From the NCBI RefSeq assembly GCF_001050115.1, contig NZ_CP012024.1, positions 910,001 through 974,000 on the forward strand: a stretch of 64,000 nt of DNA, written 5' to 3'. A model generated the notes under the pieces. That model was given only the letters and a program-made list of their open reading frames with translations, was not told where the DNA came from and did no database searches. This DNA is from Bacillus smithii. Lineage in GTDB: Bacteria; Bacillota; Bacilli; Bacillales; DSM-4216. The position numbers and the translations under genes are program-made. Shown here in pieces: positions 26,064 to 35,872 of this stretch (the stretch's first letter is position 1; each line of letters opens with the position of its first letter).

Positions 26064-27185
26064 GTGTCCTTTTTTTGGATCCGATTCGTGATTTTTAGTT
26101 TGATAAGTGTTGTCTTTTTGTATCAGGAGTTTGAGCCGACTCAACATTTTGCCGTTTTGCTTCTTTTGTTTTCCCTTTTGTTGATCGGCTATTTTTTGCT
26201 ATCCGTCGTGCCTAAACCAGCTGTTTTGCATGGTGTGATGGGGATTTTGCTCTTTTCATTCGGGTTCTTCGCATCTTCGGAAACGAAGGTGTATATCCTT
26301 TTTTTGTTTTTGTATTTGATGATGGAAGGAGCCGTATTGCTAAGTTCCAAAGACTTTCTTTACTCGTTCGGCTCTTATTTGATTTTGTCTTTTTTATTTC
26401 TTTATTGGAAAGTACCGGAAAAAAGCCCCTTTCTTTTAGTTTCTTCTCTCTTTGCCATTTTAACGTTCAGTTTAAATCGCAGTTTTGCAGCTCTGAAGGA
26501 AAAACAAAAGCTGTATGAAACGCTGGTCGGGGAGTTTCGAAAATTAAAGCGTATTTCTTATGAATCGGAGCGAACGGCAAGGCTGGAGGAACGAACAAGA
26601 ATTGCCCGGGATATTCACGACTCTGTTGGGCACAAACTCACTGCACTGCTTATGCATTTGCAAATTTTATCCATGCAGAAAGGAGAAGATTTTGAAGAAT
26701 TGAAGGGATTGGTACAAGATAGTTTAGAAGAAACAAGGCAGGCGGTAAGAGCTTTGAGGACAGAGGAGCATGAAGGAATTGCAACCGTTTTAGAACTTAT
26801 ACGCAAGTTAGAAGCGGAGAGCCACATTTTTTTGAATTTAACCATCAAAAAAGGGATTTTATCCACACCTCTGACCAATCAAGAAAGTATAGTTTTATAT
26901 CGAGTGATTCAAGAAGCATTGACAAATGCCATGCGCCATTCTCATTCAAAAGAAGTGGAGCTGCAATTAGGGTTCGACGCGATTGGAAAACTGGAATTCT
27001 CCATTTCGAATAAAGTGGTTGAAAAAAAAGAGTTTACTTTTGGATTCGGTTTATCCAATATGGAAGAACGATTAAAGGAAATTGGCGGAAAATTGACGGT
27101 TTACTATACGGAAACGGATTTTGTAGTGGAAGGGAGCTTTCCGTTAAAGGGGGAAAACCGTAATGTGGAAAGTATTATTGGTTGA
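26064..27185 (+). CDS. lnrJ: LnrJ-like sensor histidine kinase (NarL/DesK class)
   Basis: A 373-residue membrane kinase. Five to six N-terminal helices (about residues 1-135) form the sensing part. A coiled-coil linker leads to the HisKA_3 domain with His185 in ARDIHDSVGHKLTALL, then a C-terminal HATPase with EALTNAMRHSHS (N box) and FGLSNMEERLKEIGG (G box). The GTG at 26064 is chosen because AGGAG is eight bases upstream; the frame extends back into the fabF terminator. Its stop overlaps the regulator gene by 23 bases. With the following four genes it resembles B. subtilis lnrJKLMN (yfiJKLMN), which resists polyene membrane antibiotics. The symbol is by analogy. Confidence 0.78.
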   Translation: MSFFWIRFVIFSLISVVFLYQEFEPTQHFAVLLLLFSLLLIGYFLLSVVPKPAVLHGVMGILLFSFGFFASSETKVYILFLFLYLMMEGAVLLSSKDFLYSFGSYLILSFLFLYWKVPEKSPFLLVSSLFAILTFSLNRSFAALKEKQKLYETLVGEFRKLKRISYESERTARLEERTRIARDIHDSVGHKLTALLMHLQILSMQKGEDFEELKGLVQDSLEETRQAVRALRTEEHEGIATVLELIRKLEAESHIFLNLTIKKGILSTPLTNQESIVLYRVIQEALTNAMRHSHSKEVELQLGFDAIGKLEFSISNKVVEKKEFTFGFGLSNMEERLKEIGGKLTVYYTETDFVVEGSFPLKGENRNVESIIG

Positions 27186-27792
27186 AGATCAGCCCATCGT
27201 AAGGCAAGGATTAAAAATGATGATGGAACAAGATCCGGAAATTCAAGTGATTCAAGAAGCAGAGAACGGTCTGGAAGCTCTCAAATGTTTAGAACGGAAT
27301 CACGTTGATTTGGCAGTGATCGATATTCGCATGCCGGTGATGAATGGATTGGAAGCAACGAGAGAAATCAAAAAGCGATGGCCTCATGTGAAAATACTGA
27401 TACTTACCACTTTTAATGATGAAGAATATGCCGAGGCCGCTTTAAGGGACGGAGCCAGTGGATTTTTGCTGAAATCGGCGGAGCCGCAGGCGTTCATCCG
27501 AGCTATTCACAGCTGCATGAGTGGAGGAATCACCATTCATGAGGAAGTGGCGGCAAAAGTGGTGCCGAAATTATTCAACCATCCCAAACCAGCAATAGAG
27601 CTTCCGCTGTCGCCCCGTGAAAAAACCATCGCCATTTTAGTGGGAGAAGGAAAATCCAATCGGGAAATTGCCGCCGAGCTTTATTTATCGGTGGGAACCG
27701 TCAAAAATCATATTTCGCAAATTTTGCAAAAGCTGCATCTTCGAGATCGTACTCAATTGGCGATTTTTGCCGTGAAAAATGGGCTTTGCTAA
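27163..27792 (+). CDS. lnrK: LnrK-like NarL/FixJ response regulator
   Basis: A 209-residue regulator. The receiver domain (about 1-120) has phosphoacceptor Asp54 in AVIDIRMPVMNG and Lys in FLLKSAEP. A LuxR-type HTH follows (LSPREKTIAILVGEGKSNREIAAELYLSVGTVKNHIS, about 146-182, given here only to locate it). ATG follows AAAGGGGG inside the end of the kinase gene, implying coupling. A terminator separates it from the exporter genes, so the exporter has its own promoter, presumably the target of this regulator. Confidence 0.85.
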   Translation: MWKVLLVEDQPIVRQGLKMMMEQDPEIQVIQEAENGLEALKCLERNHVDLAVIDIRMPVMNGLEATREIKKRWPHVKILILTTFNDEEYAEAALRDGASGFLLKSAEPQAFIRAIHSCMSGGITIHEEVAAKVVPKLFNHPKPAIELPLSPREKTIAILVGEGKSNREIAAELYLSVGTVKNHISQILQKLHLRDRTQLAIFAVKNGLC

Positions 27793-27804
27793 TAAACAAA
27801 AGAG

Positions 27805-27829
27805 TGTCGGTGCATACCGACATTTTTTT
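27805..27829 (+). terminator. Terminator after the response regulator gene
   Basis: TGTCGGT-GCAT-ACCGACA followed by seven Ts, 13 bases after the stop. Confidence 0.88.
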
Positions 27830-27843
27830 ATCGCCAAAAACAT

Positions 27844-27863
27844 ATGTCTACAAAAAATGACAT
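27844..27863 (+). promoter_or_regulatory. Candidate response-regulator operator upstream of the exporter
   Basis: An inverted repeat ATGTC-N10-GACAT lies between the regulator terminator and the exporter ATPase gene, in the leader region where a NarL-type regulator would be expected to bind. No clear -35/-10 pair was identified beside it. Confidence 0.35.
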
Positions 27864-28027
27864 TACGAAATCAAACGCTGATAGAAGCGGAGTTTCCTGT
27901 CGCAACCATTGTTAAACAATGACGGAGGTCATAGTTTTGGAAAAGAAGAGATGACGGAAGATAGTGTTTTCCCGATCGCAAACTCAGTACCATGTAAATA
28001 GAAAAACGAAAGGGGAAGAAAGAAAAC

Positions 28028-28960
28028 ATGATTGATGTGGTCAATATCACGAAAAAATTTAAAAAAATAACGGCTGTCGACGGGGTCAATATGTATCTGA
28101 ACAAAGGCGAGACGGTAGGGCTTTTGGGACCAAACGGCGCTGGAAAATCTACAACCATTTCCATGATCGCAACGTTGATTCCTCCTACGGTTGGAGATAT
28201 TCGATTGAATAACGAAAGCGTGATTAAGCATCCGGCTTATCTTCGCTCGATTCTCGGGATTGTTCCGCAAGAGATCGCCTTATATATGGATTTATCAGCA
28301 AGAGAAAACTTGGAATTCTTCGCAAGAATGTATAGGCTTTCAGGAAAAGAAAAAAAGAAAAAAGTGGATGAAGTATTGGACATCATTGGTCTTAAAGATC
28401 GGCAGCATGATTTGACGAAACATTTTTCAGGCGGGATGAAACGACGACTGAATATTGGGGCAGCATTGCTTCACGACCCGGAATTGATCATCATGGATGA
28501 GCCGACCGTTGGAATTGATCCGCAATCTCGCAATTTCATCTTACAAACTGTCAAGCGGCTGAACGAAGAAAAGAAAATGACGGTCCTTTATACAAGCCAT
28601 TATATGGAAGAAGTCGAGTTCCTATGTGATCGGATTTATATCATGGACAACGGGAAAATCATTTCCTCCGGAACCAAAGAGGAGATTAAAAATATTCTTT
28701 CGGCCGAAAAGACGATCGTGATCAAAACGGAGAGGCTCAAGGAAGAATTCGTCCATGTTTTAAACCAAGAACCGACCATACGAAAAGTCTCAGTGGGAAA
28801 TCAAACAGTATCGATTATCGTTCCGAAACAGGTGAACCTTTTTCAAAAAATTTTTCGATTCGCGGAGAGTACGGATACGGTCATTACTTCTATCGATGTT
28901 CAATCACCGACGTTGGAAGATGTATTTTTGCATCTTACCGGAAAAGCATTAAGAGACTAA
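28028..28960 (+). CDS. lnrL: LnrL-like ABC exporter ATPase
   Basis: A 310-residue ABC-2 type ATPase. Walker A GPNGAGKST (about residues 38-46), Q-loop VPQEIALY, signature FSGGMKRRLN (about 138-147), Walker B LIIMDEPTVGIDP and the H-loop TSHYMEEVEF are all intact. A C-terminal extension of about 85 residues follows. It would power the two permeases encoded next. Size and order match LnrL (YfiL) of the B. subtilis linearmycin exporter. Start after GAAAGGGGAAG. Confidence 0.85.
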   Translation: MIDVVNITKKFKKITAVDGVNMYLNKGETVGLLGPNGAGKSTTISMIATLIPPTVGDIRLNNESVIKHPAYLRSILGIVPQEIALYMDLSARENLEFFARMYRLSGKEKKKKVDEVLDIIGLKDRQHDLTKHFSGGMKRRLNIGAALLHDPELIIMDEPTVGIDPQSRNFILQTVKRLNEEKKMTVLYTSHYMEEVEFLCDRIYIMDNGKIISSGTKEEIKNILSAEKTIVIKTERLKEEFVHVLNQEPTIRKVSVGNQTVSIIVPKQVNLFQKIFRFAESTDTVITSIDVQSPTLEDVFLHLTGKALRD

Positions 28961-28975
28961 TAAGGGGGGAAGAAC

Positions 28976-30229
28976 ATGATCGCATCGCTTGTGAAAAAAC
29001 AATTGCTATTATTACTGCGAAACCGACAGGAGCTGCTTGTGCTGTTGGGAATGCCGTTTCTATTAATTACGATTTTAGGCGTCGCTCTTGGCAGCGTTAT
29101 GGATGGCGGCGATGAACCGATAAAAGGAAAAGTGGCCATCATCATTCAAGGAAATGAACAAAAGGATAAGGAAAAATTGATTCAAGAAATCAAGCAATCT
29201 TCGATTCCACAGCAGCAAAAACAGAATTTGATAGAGGGGACCCAATCGTTTTCGCCTATTGAACAATTAAAAGGCATTTTTAATAGTCCCAATGTGAAGA
29301 AATATATGGAAGTGAGCATCAAAGGCAGGACCGATCTTGACGATATCAGGAAAAAACGGGATGTATCTGCTGTGATCGTTGTTCCGAAACATTTTTCTTA
29401 TAATGTGTACCGGCATGTCTTTTTAGGAGAAAAACGAGTTCCGCAGCTGACTTTCTATCAAAATGATGGGAAAATGGCGGCACTGGCCGCTCTTGATATT
29501 GTTAGGTCGTACCGTGACCAGTTGACCACTAACACGGCAATGACGAAAAACGGAATTCGTTTCAACGGCAATCATCATCCTGCGGAAATTTCGATGGAGT
29601 CTGTAACGAAAAGAAAACCTATGAAAGCCATTACCTATTATACTGTGGGAATGAGCGTAATGTTTGTATTATATATCGTTTCTCAAGTATCGACTTATGC
29701 TTTTCAAGAGAAAGAATCTCATGCGTTTGACAGGATGGTTTTGGCTAATATTCCGATCTTTAAATACGTATTCGGAACTTTTTTATCCGCTTTTGTTCTA
29801 GCGTTGCTGCAAATATTGATTTTATATGGGGCGGTAGAAATTGTGTACGGAGTGAAGTGGCCTAATTGGTTTTCCTTCCTGGCTATTTCCATATCGTTAA
29901 GCGCATCTGTGGGCGGATTGGCAGTGTTGATGATGGCCATCAATTTCCGCAGCCAATCGGAGTCGGCGTCTACGTTTTTTTCATCCGCCATTGTTTCCGT
30001 TTTTGCATTTGTCGGAGGCAGCTTTTTCCCCGTCGGACAGATTTCCAATGTGTTTCGATGGCTAGGCAATGCGACTCCGAATGGGGCGGGAATGAATGCC
30101 TATTTGAAGCTTTTGCAAGGCTACGGATTTACTGAAGTCGTTGGCTCTTTTGGATATTTGCTTGCATTAAGTATTTGTTTATTCATCATCGGGTGGATGA
30201 TATTTCCTAGAAAGGAGATGCCTGCATGA
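28976..30229 (+). CDS. lnrM: LnrM-like ABC-2 permease
   Basis: A 417-residue ABC-2 exporter permease. One N-terminal membrane helix (about residues 20-42) is followed by a large extracellular domain (about 45-215) and five to six C-terminal helices (about 220-410). The segment GGSFFPVGQISNVFRWLGNATPNG-like near residues 345-365 is typical of this family. ATG follows AAGGGGGGAAG, 15 bases after the ATPase gene. It ends in an ATGA overlap with the second permease, so the two are translationally coupled and likely form a heterodimer. Confidence 0.85.
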   Translation: MIASLVKKQLLLLLRNRQELLVLLGMPFLLITILGVALGSVMDGGDEPIKGKVAIIIQGNEQKDKEKLIQEIKQSSIPQQQKQNLIEGTQSFSPIEQLKGIFNSPNVKKYMEVSIKGRTDLDDIRKKRDVSAVIVVPKHFSYNVYRHVFLGEKRVPQLTFYQNDGKMAALAALDIVRSYRDQLTTNTAMTKNGIRFNGNHHPAEISMESVTKRKPMKAITYYTVGMSVMFVLYIVSQVSTYAFQEKESHAFDRMVLANIPIFKYVFGTFLSAFVLALLQILILYGAVEIVYGVKWPNWFSFLAISISLSASVGGLAVLMMAINFRSQSESASTFFSSAIVSVFAFVGGSFFPVGQISNVFRWLGNATPNGAGMNAYLKLLQGYGFTEVVGSFGYLLALSICLFIIGWMIFPRKEMPA

Positions 30230-31323
30230 AAGCGATTCTTCTGGCAAAATGGCAAATGTTTTTGAGAAAACCGTGGGGCTATTTCTTGATTTCTGTCATT
30301 TGTGTCGGCTTTGCTTTTATCGTCGGAAAAGCAAACGATACGAAAATGATCGTTCCTGTAGCCAGCCAATTGAACGAGAAGGAAACAAAGACGGTGTTGC
30401 ACGAATTCCATCAATTCAATTTAGTTGATTTTCGATTGACAACGGAAAAGGACGTTCAACAAATGGTTGGCGAAGGAAAAGCAGAAGCTGGCATCATCTT
30501 GTCAAAAGATCACTTTCGTCTTGTGGTCACCTCACAAACCGGAAACGTACAGCTGATCAAGCGGTATGCAGAAAAGGTCCAAGACGAGTATTTCCAAAAT
30601 CGCCACATCAAAATCGAATTGGAAAAGATGCCAAAGGAAATGAAAGAGCGAGTTCTTAAAGATTTAGATCAACCGCTTTTTCAAATCAAACAAAAAAGTT
30701 TGCACGATCACGGTACGGTGATTATTGATCCTCATCTGCAAAGCTTATTCGGTTTCGCTTTATTCTTTGTGATTTATACCATTGCTTTTCAAGTTGTGAA
30801 TATATTGCAGGAGAAAAAAGAGGGAATTTGGGACCGAATGATCTTTTCCCCGATTAAAAAATGGCAAATGTACACAGGCAATTTATTGTTTTGCTTTGTC
30901 TTAGGGTACATTCAAGTTCTGATGGTTTTTTCTGTTTTTTATGCAATAGGCGTTGATTTTTATGGTGGTTTTGCCAAAACGCTGGTCATTTTGATTCCTT
31001 ATGTATTTTCCGTTGTGGCTCTTTCTATATTTCTTACCGGCATCTGCAAGAGCGTTCCGCAGTTTCGGGCCATCTTGCAAATTCTAGCGGTCAGCATGGC
31101 AATGGTCGGTGGAGCTTATTGGCCGATTGAGATCGTTTCATCCCAAGTGCTTCTGGCCATTTCAAAGTTTGTGCCGGTGACCTATGCCATGCAGGCGCTG
31201 AAAGAAGCGACCATCTATCATTATTCGTTCAGCGAATTGTTATATCCGATCAGCATTCTGTTTATGATGGGAGTGGTGTTAATGGGAATCGGGATCAACT
31301 TGATGGAGCGAAGGCATGTTTAA
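30226..31323 (+). CDS. lnrN: LnrN-like ABC-2 permease
   Basis: A 365-residue permease built like its neighbour: an N-terminal helix (about residues 15-33), an extracellular domain of about 140 residues, and six C-terminal helices with GGAYWPIEIVSS (about 300-311) in the family position. It shares an ATGA overlap with the preceding permease and ends the five-gene cluster. Known LnrLMN-type pumps export amphipathic antibiotics; the substrate here is not shown by sequence. Confidence 0.85.
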   Translation: MKAILLAKWQMFLRKPWGYFLISVICVGFAFIVGKANDTKMIVPVASQLNEKETKTVLHEFHQFNLVDFRLTTEKDVQQMVGEGKAEAGIILSKDHFRLVVTSQTGNVQLIKRYAEKVQDEYFQNRHIKIELEKMPKEMKERVLKDLDQPLFQIKQKSLHDHGTVIIDPHLQSLFGFALFFVIYTIAFQVVNILQEKKEGIWDRMIFSPIKKWQMYTGNLLFCFVLGYIQVLMVFSVFYAIGVDFYGGFAKTLVILIPYVFSVVALSIFLTGICKSVPQFRAILQILAVSMAMVGGAYWPIEIVSSQVLLAISKFVPVTYAMQALKEATIYHYSFSELLYPISILFMMGVVLMGIGINLMERRHV

Positions 31324-31462
31324 CGGGACCATTCATAAAATAGAAGATGATACGGACAAATTTGGCCAATGATTGGAACAAAAATGAGACGATTTCGTTT
31401 TCGCTAACCTTGTGAAGAAAAACATAGATTAGAGAGCAATCCTCCCTGAATCATTTTGGAAA

Positions 31463-31489
31463 GCAAGGGCTTAGTGGCCTTGCTTTTTT
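31463..31489 (+). terminator. Terminator of the lnr-like operon
   Basis: GCAAGG-GCTTAGTGG-CCTTGC followed by TTTTTT, 140 bases after the last permease gene. Confidence 0.85.
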
Positions 31490-31548
31490 GTGTCTTTTGA
31501 ATGGTTTTGAACATAAATATAAATACATAAAAAGGGAGGATGCCTTTC

Positions 31549-32325
31549 ATGGGTGTATACAATACGAAAGAATGGCTAATGAATCATTGGGACGAACCAC
31601 TCGAATGGATGAGCAAGATCGATGGAATCTCAGAACGGGAAGCGATTTCGTTTTATCGCTATTTACAGAAGCACGGCATGTTTGCGCCTTCCAAACGAAC
31701 AAGACCCACTTTTGAGGGTCTTGTACAGAAAAAAGCTTGGAAGGAAATGGAACGTCTTTTTTTAAAATATAAACAGCTTTGGAATGGCCCTGATATCGGC
31801 ATTTATTTGTTTCCTGTTCAATCCAATTTTTCCCTTTTTGGAGACAGACCGAACAAATCGGGTCTGGCTCTAGGCGACAAGATGTTTTTGTTTTTATCTC
31901 CCGACATTGACAAAGAACAATGGGAAGCCGTGTTTGTTCATGAATATCATCATTGTGCTCGGATGGAAAAATTGGAAAAAAGAGAGGAAGAGTATCGACT
32001 TTTAGATTCCATTTTGTTTGAAGGACTGGCGGAGTTTGCCGTGAAGGAATATGTAGGAGAAAAATGGAATGCTTCTTGGTGCAAACAATATACATCGGCT
32101 GATATAAAAAAATGGTGGCGTTCTTATGTACAAGATCACCTCATGCTGTCCAAACAAAATCCTGTTCATGATCGAATTTTATATGGGAAAGGCATGCTGC
32201 CGTCTATGCTTGGCTATGCGACGGGATTTTCCATTGTTGAGGAATGTGCAAAAAAATGGAAGAAAGGGACAAAGGAAATGCTTGCTTTGCCTGCCGAAAC
32301 TTTTTTGAAAGAATGGAATCAATGA
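31549..32325 (+). CDS. yjaZ: YjaZ, DUF2268 putative zinc protease
   Basis: A 258-residue protein of the DUF2268 family. The metalloprotease motif HEYHH occupies about residues 131-135 and a downstream EGLAEF (about 158-163) supplies the glutamate, matching the gluzincin pattern. There is no signal peptide. The ATG at 31549 is used because GGGAGG abuts the earlier ATG at 31540. It follows the lnr-like cluster and precedes yjbA; in B. subtilis yjaZ follows fabF. Substrate unknown. Confidence 0.88.
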   Translation: MGVYNTKEWLMNHWDEPLEWMSKIDGISEREAISFYRYLQKHGMFAPSKRTRPTFEGLVQKKAWKEMERLFLKYKQLWNGPDIGIYLFPVQSNFSLFGDRPNKSGLALGDKMFLFLSPDIDKEQWEAVFVHEYHHCARMEKLEKREEEYRLLDSILFEGLAEFAVKEYVGEKWNASWCKQYTSADIKKWWRSYVQDHLMLSKQNPVHDRILYGKGMLPSMLGYATGFSIVEECAKKWKKGTKEMLALPAETFLKEWNQ

Positions 32326-32338
32326 TCACCTGTTTCCA

Positions 32339-32364
32339 TCTCCCCATATAAAGGGGGATTTTTT
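32339..32364 (+). terminator. Terminator after yjaZ
   Basis: ATCTCCCC-ATATAA-AGGGGGAT followed by TTTTT, 14 bases past the stop. Confidence 0.8.
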
Positions 32365-32528
32365 GTTTTCAGTAAGGTTGAAAAATGTCTAAACGGTTTT
32401 AACGCAACGGAAATTCGTTGATCACATTTATGAATGTGAAAATTTGATTTTGAAAAAAGAAAGCATGTCGAGGAAATATCGCTTTCGCATAATAACGGGA
32501 TTTCAGGAATATACATGAATCAAAAACG

Positions 32529-32786
32529 TTGGACAAGCCAACAGAGAGAAAATGGCGGCGAGGATGGAAAAAGGTGGGAAGAATCTTTTTTTGGCTTTTC
32601 GGATTCGGATTATCAGTGGCCGGCGGGGTCAGCATAATCTTGTATGTGAATTTAATGGCTGCAGGGCTGACGTTCGTTGAATACGTGAAATTTCTTGCGA
32701 AAAAAGGGAATTGTTATTTGTTTGTACTCGGATTGATCATCATCAGTCTTTCCATTTACTATCCACAGCCAAAGAAGAAAAAATAA
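32529..32786 (+). CDS. Small two-helix membrane protein, unknown
   Basis: An 85-residue frame with a basic N-terminus, two membrane helices (about residues 19-41 and 60-77) and a PQPKKKK tail. The only in-frame starts are TTG at 32529, which has a poor site, and an internal GTG at 32574 after GAGG. An ATG at 32516 with an AGGAA site opens a different frame across the same region. The gene lies between yjaZ and yjbA. The protein composition looks real, the start is unclear, and a small frameshift upstream cannot be excluded. Confidence 0.55.
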   Translation: MDKPTERKWRRGWKKVGRIFFWLFGFGLSVAGGVSIILYVNLMAAGLTFVEYVKFLAKKGNCYLFVLGLIIISLSIYYPQPKKKK

Positions 32787-32879
32787 GAACACATTCAAAA
32801 ACATCCCCCTACAGGAATAATTTAACTTTCTTTTGCCCATACTGTGTGACAAATGAAGAAGATGTAAGGGGGTCTCTAC

Positions 32880-33629
32880 ATGTTGTACTTGCATGATGTC
32901 TGGGTAAATTGGTTTGAAGGCGAGGAAAACGGATATAATGTCTGTCCGTTTCATGAATGGAGGAAAGAGGACGCCATTGAATTATTAGACCAGGTGCCTC
33001 TTTTGAAAGTAAATAAGCTATTATACCACTTTATTGAAAATGATATGTCTGATTTGCCGAAAGACTTATTAAATGAAGTCTATCAAAAAGCCTATTTAAG
33101 AAAAAACCATGAACGCATCCAGTTGGATTATGCATTCGTTGTAACAGACGGAGCCGGTATTTTGGCTGTCGATACTATGGGCTACACTATCCCGATTCGA
33201 AAAAGCCGTTTGATTCCCCGTCAGGAACAATTAGTATACGAAATGATTGAAAATGAAGAAGAAGCAAACTTCGAATGGGAATTAGCTCATAAAGAGAAAG
33301 AACATCATATTCTTTCTCCTCTTCCGGATCAAATGTTCGGACTGACCAGGAAAGAAAGACAGCTGAAACAACTTTTGTTTATGGCTCTTGATCAACTTCA
33401 GTCTTCCAAAAATACAGCGGAAATTCGCTATTGGTATACAGAATGGGCGCCGGAAAAATATGCGCAAATTCAAGAAATGAATTTCGATGAAGCATGGAAC
33501 GCTCTCTATGAAGAAACGAAAGTAGGCTGGACCGAAAAACATATGCAGCTTTGCGAAAATATTATTCGGGGACAAGCCTTTTTTGAAAAACTGTGGGAAA
33601 TGGAAAATGGTTCTTCGAAAGTGAATTAA
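32880..33629 (+). CDS. yjbA: YjbA, UPF0736 family protein
   Basis: A 249-residue soluble protein. The N-terminus [20 protein letters not shown], the RKNHERIQ and [18 protein letters not shown] blocks, and the C-terminal [14 protein letters not shown] are characteristic of the YjbA/UPF0736 family found only in Bacilli. No function is known. ATG follows AAGGGGGTC. In B. subtilis yjbA also lies just before trpS. Confidence 0.92.
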   Translation: MLYLHDVWVNWFEGEENGYNVCPFHEWRKEDAIELLDQVPLLKVNKLLYHFIENDMSDLPKDLLNEVYQKAYLRKNHERIQLDYAFVVTDGAGILAVDTMGYTIPIRKSRLIPRQEQLVYEMIENEEEANFEWELAHKEKEHHILSPLPDQMFGLTRKERQLKQLLFMALDQLQSSKNTAEIRYWYTEWAPEKYAQIQEMNFDEAWNALYEETKVGWTEKHMQLCENIIRGQAFFEKLWEMENGSSKVN

Positions 33630-33721
33630 ACGACGAGGCTTTGCAGGAGCAAAAGGTTATTCCAGGCGGGAGATGAGTGCCATCTTTCTGCTATTTTTTT
33701 GAATCTTTCATGAAAAATGAT

Positions 33722-33752
33722 CGGCCGCGGGATGAGTCCCGCGGCCGGATTT

Positions 33753-33755
<3 letters not shown>
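33722..33755. terminator. Terminator between yjbA and trpS
   Basis: CGGCCGCGGGA-TGAG-TCCCGCGGCCG, an eleven-pair perfect stem with T-rich and A-rich flanks, serving the two convergent genes. Confidence 0.85.
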
Positions 33756-34751
<996 letters not shown>

Positions 34752-34793
34752 CTACCTCCATCATGCATCCTAAAATTTTTTGATCCATAAAAA

Positions 34794-35060
34794 AACCATT
34801 CGTCCGTAAAGATTAGGGACGAATGGTTGTTCCGCGGTGCCACCCTAAGTTGCTCGCATGGAGCCACTTTGTTTCCATTCACATGGAATCCTTTTAACGC
34901 AACGGAATGCGCCTCTTCACTACTAAGCTTGAAGCCGTTCGCAAAGGGAGCTCGAAAGTCCATTCCAGCCGTCCGATTGTTTGTTTCCACCGACCACAAA
35001 CTCTCTGGAAAACCGGTTATCGGCTGTACTCTTCTTTCTCATCGCTTCAATTATGTGTGT
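34794..35060 (-). promoter_or_regulatory. Tryptophan T-box leader of trpS
   Basis: Read on the minus strand, the leader contains the T-box core AGGGTGGCACCGCGGAA (complement of 34830-34846) and the specifier region GGAATGGACTTTC with a TGG codon (complement of 34960-34962). It ends in a terminator, AACCATTCGTCC-N11-GGACGAATGGTT then a T-run (complement of 34794-34828). Uncharged tRNA-Trp would stabilise the antiterminator and let trpS be read. Confidence 0.92.
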
Positions 35061-35065
35061 TCCTA

Positions 35066-35094
35066 ATTATAACGAATTTTTAACAAGGATTCAA
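35066..35094 (-). promoter_or_regulatory. trpS promoter
   Basis: On the minus strand: TTGAAT, a 17-base spacer, and a perfect TATAAT. The start site would fall just before the T-box leader. Confidence 0.8.
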
Positions 35095-35099
35095 GCGGC

Positions 35100-35471
35100 T
35101 CAAGGGGAAAAGAGAAAGGCAATCATCAAATCTAAAACCACAAAAAAACTGCCTGTGATGATCAATGGATTCGTGAAACGAATTTTTCTTTTGCCAGCAT
35201 CTAAACGTGAAACTACCGTTTGATCGACTGGGTCAAATTGTGAAACATACTGGCCTTCTTTGGACATTTTTCTTATTTGTTTAAAGCTATTCATGATTCC
35301 GTCAAAAAAACCTCCACCATAAACGAAAAGAAAGAGACCGATCGTCAAGAAAAAGAGACCGATCAAAAACGTGGAGTTGACAAAGCTAGTAAAAAAAGAT
35401 TGCGGATCTATCAAAGAATACAAGGCAGAAATCAATATGTTAACAAAGAATAAAATAAAAACCGTCTTCAT
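35100..35471 (-). CDS. DUF3899-like membrane protein
   Basis: A 123-residue protein with three predicted helices (about residues 3-22, 32-53 and 98-118). The middle section GGGFFDGIMNSFKQIRKMS resembles the DUF3899 family, which I recall near trpS and opp in Bacillaceae. ATG at 35471 follows GGGAGCG. It lies upstream of trpS on the same strand, but trpS has its own promoter overlapping this gene's end. Function unknown. Confidence 0.6.
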   Translation of the reverse strand: MKTVFILFFVNILISALYSLIDPQSFFTSFVNSTFLIGLFFLTIGLFLFVYGGGFFDGIMNSFKQIRKMSKEGQYVSQFDPVDQTVVSRLDAGKRKIRFTNPLIITGSFFVVLDLMIAFLFSP

Positions 35472-35784
35472 GAACAACGCTCCCTATGATATCGTAACAA
35501 TCTTTTGCAGGTTGCAATCGCCGTTTCTACCTTTAAGTATACTTGTGATGAAAACGGCAGACAATGATCGGTCCACTTTAAAATCCATTATTTTCATGAA
35601 ATGATTCTCATATTATTTTAGAAAAATACATCCATATCATGAATAGAAAATCAATTTAAAAGTTTAAACTAAGGAAACATATTAAAGCGTTATCATTTTA
35701 ATTTAAAGAAGGAATTCTGTTTAATCATTATTTAATTAATATTCTAATAAGATAGTGTATATCGAAATGTAAAAAAATTAGTTA

Positions 35785-35812
35785 TTGCAAAAAAGTTAAA
35801 ATAGATTATAAT
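35785..35812 (+). promoter_or_regulatory. oppA promoter in an AT-rich 400-base intergenic region
   Basis: TTGCAA (35785-35790), a 16-base spacer and a perfect TATAAT (35807-35812). The rest of 35478-35872 is very AT-rich and shows no gene, hairpin or recognised operator. It may contain CodY or other nutrient regulator sites that I could not define. Confidence 0.75.
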
Positions 35813-35872
35813 AATTATCAAATCTTTCGAAAAAATAGGAAGATACTATCATAAAAGGAGGTCAAATTCCCT

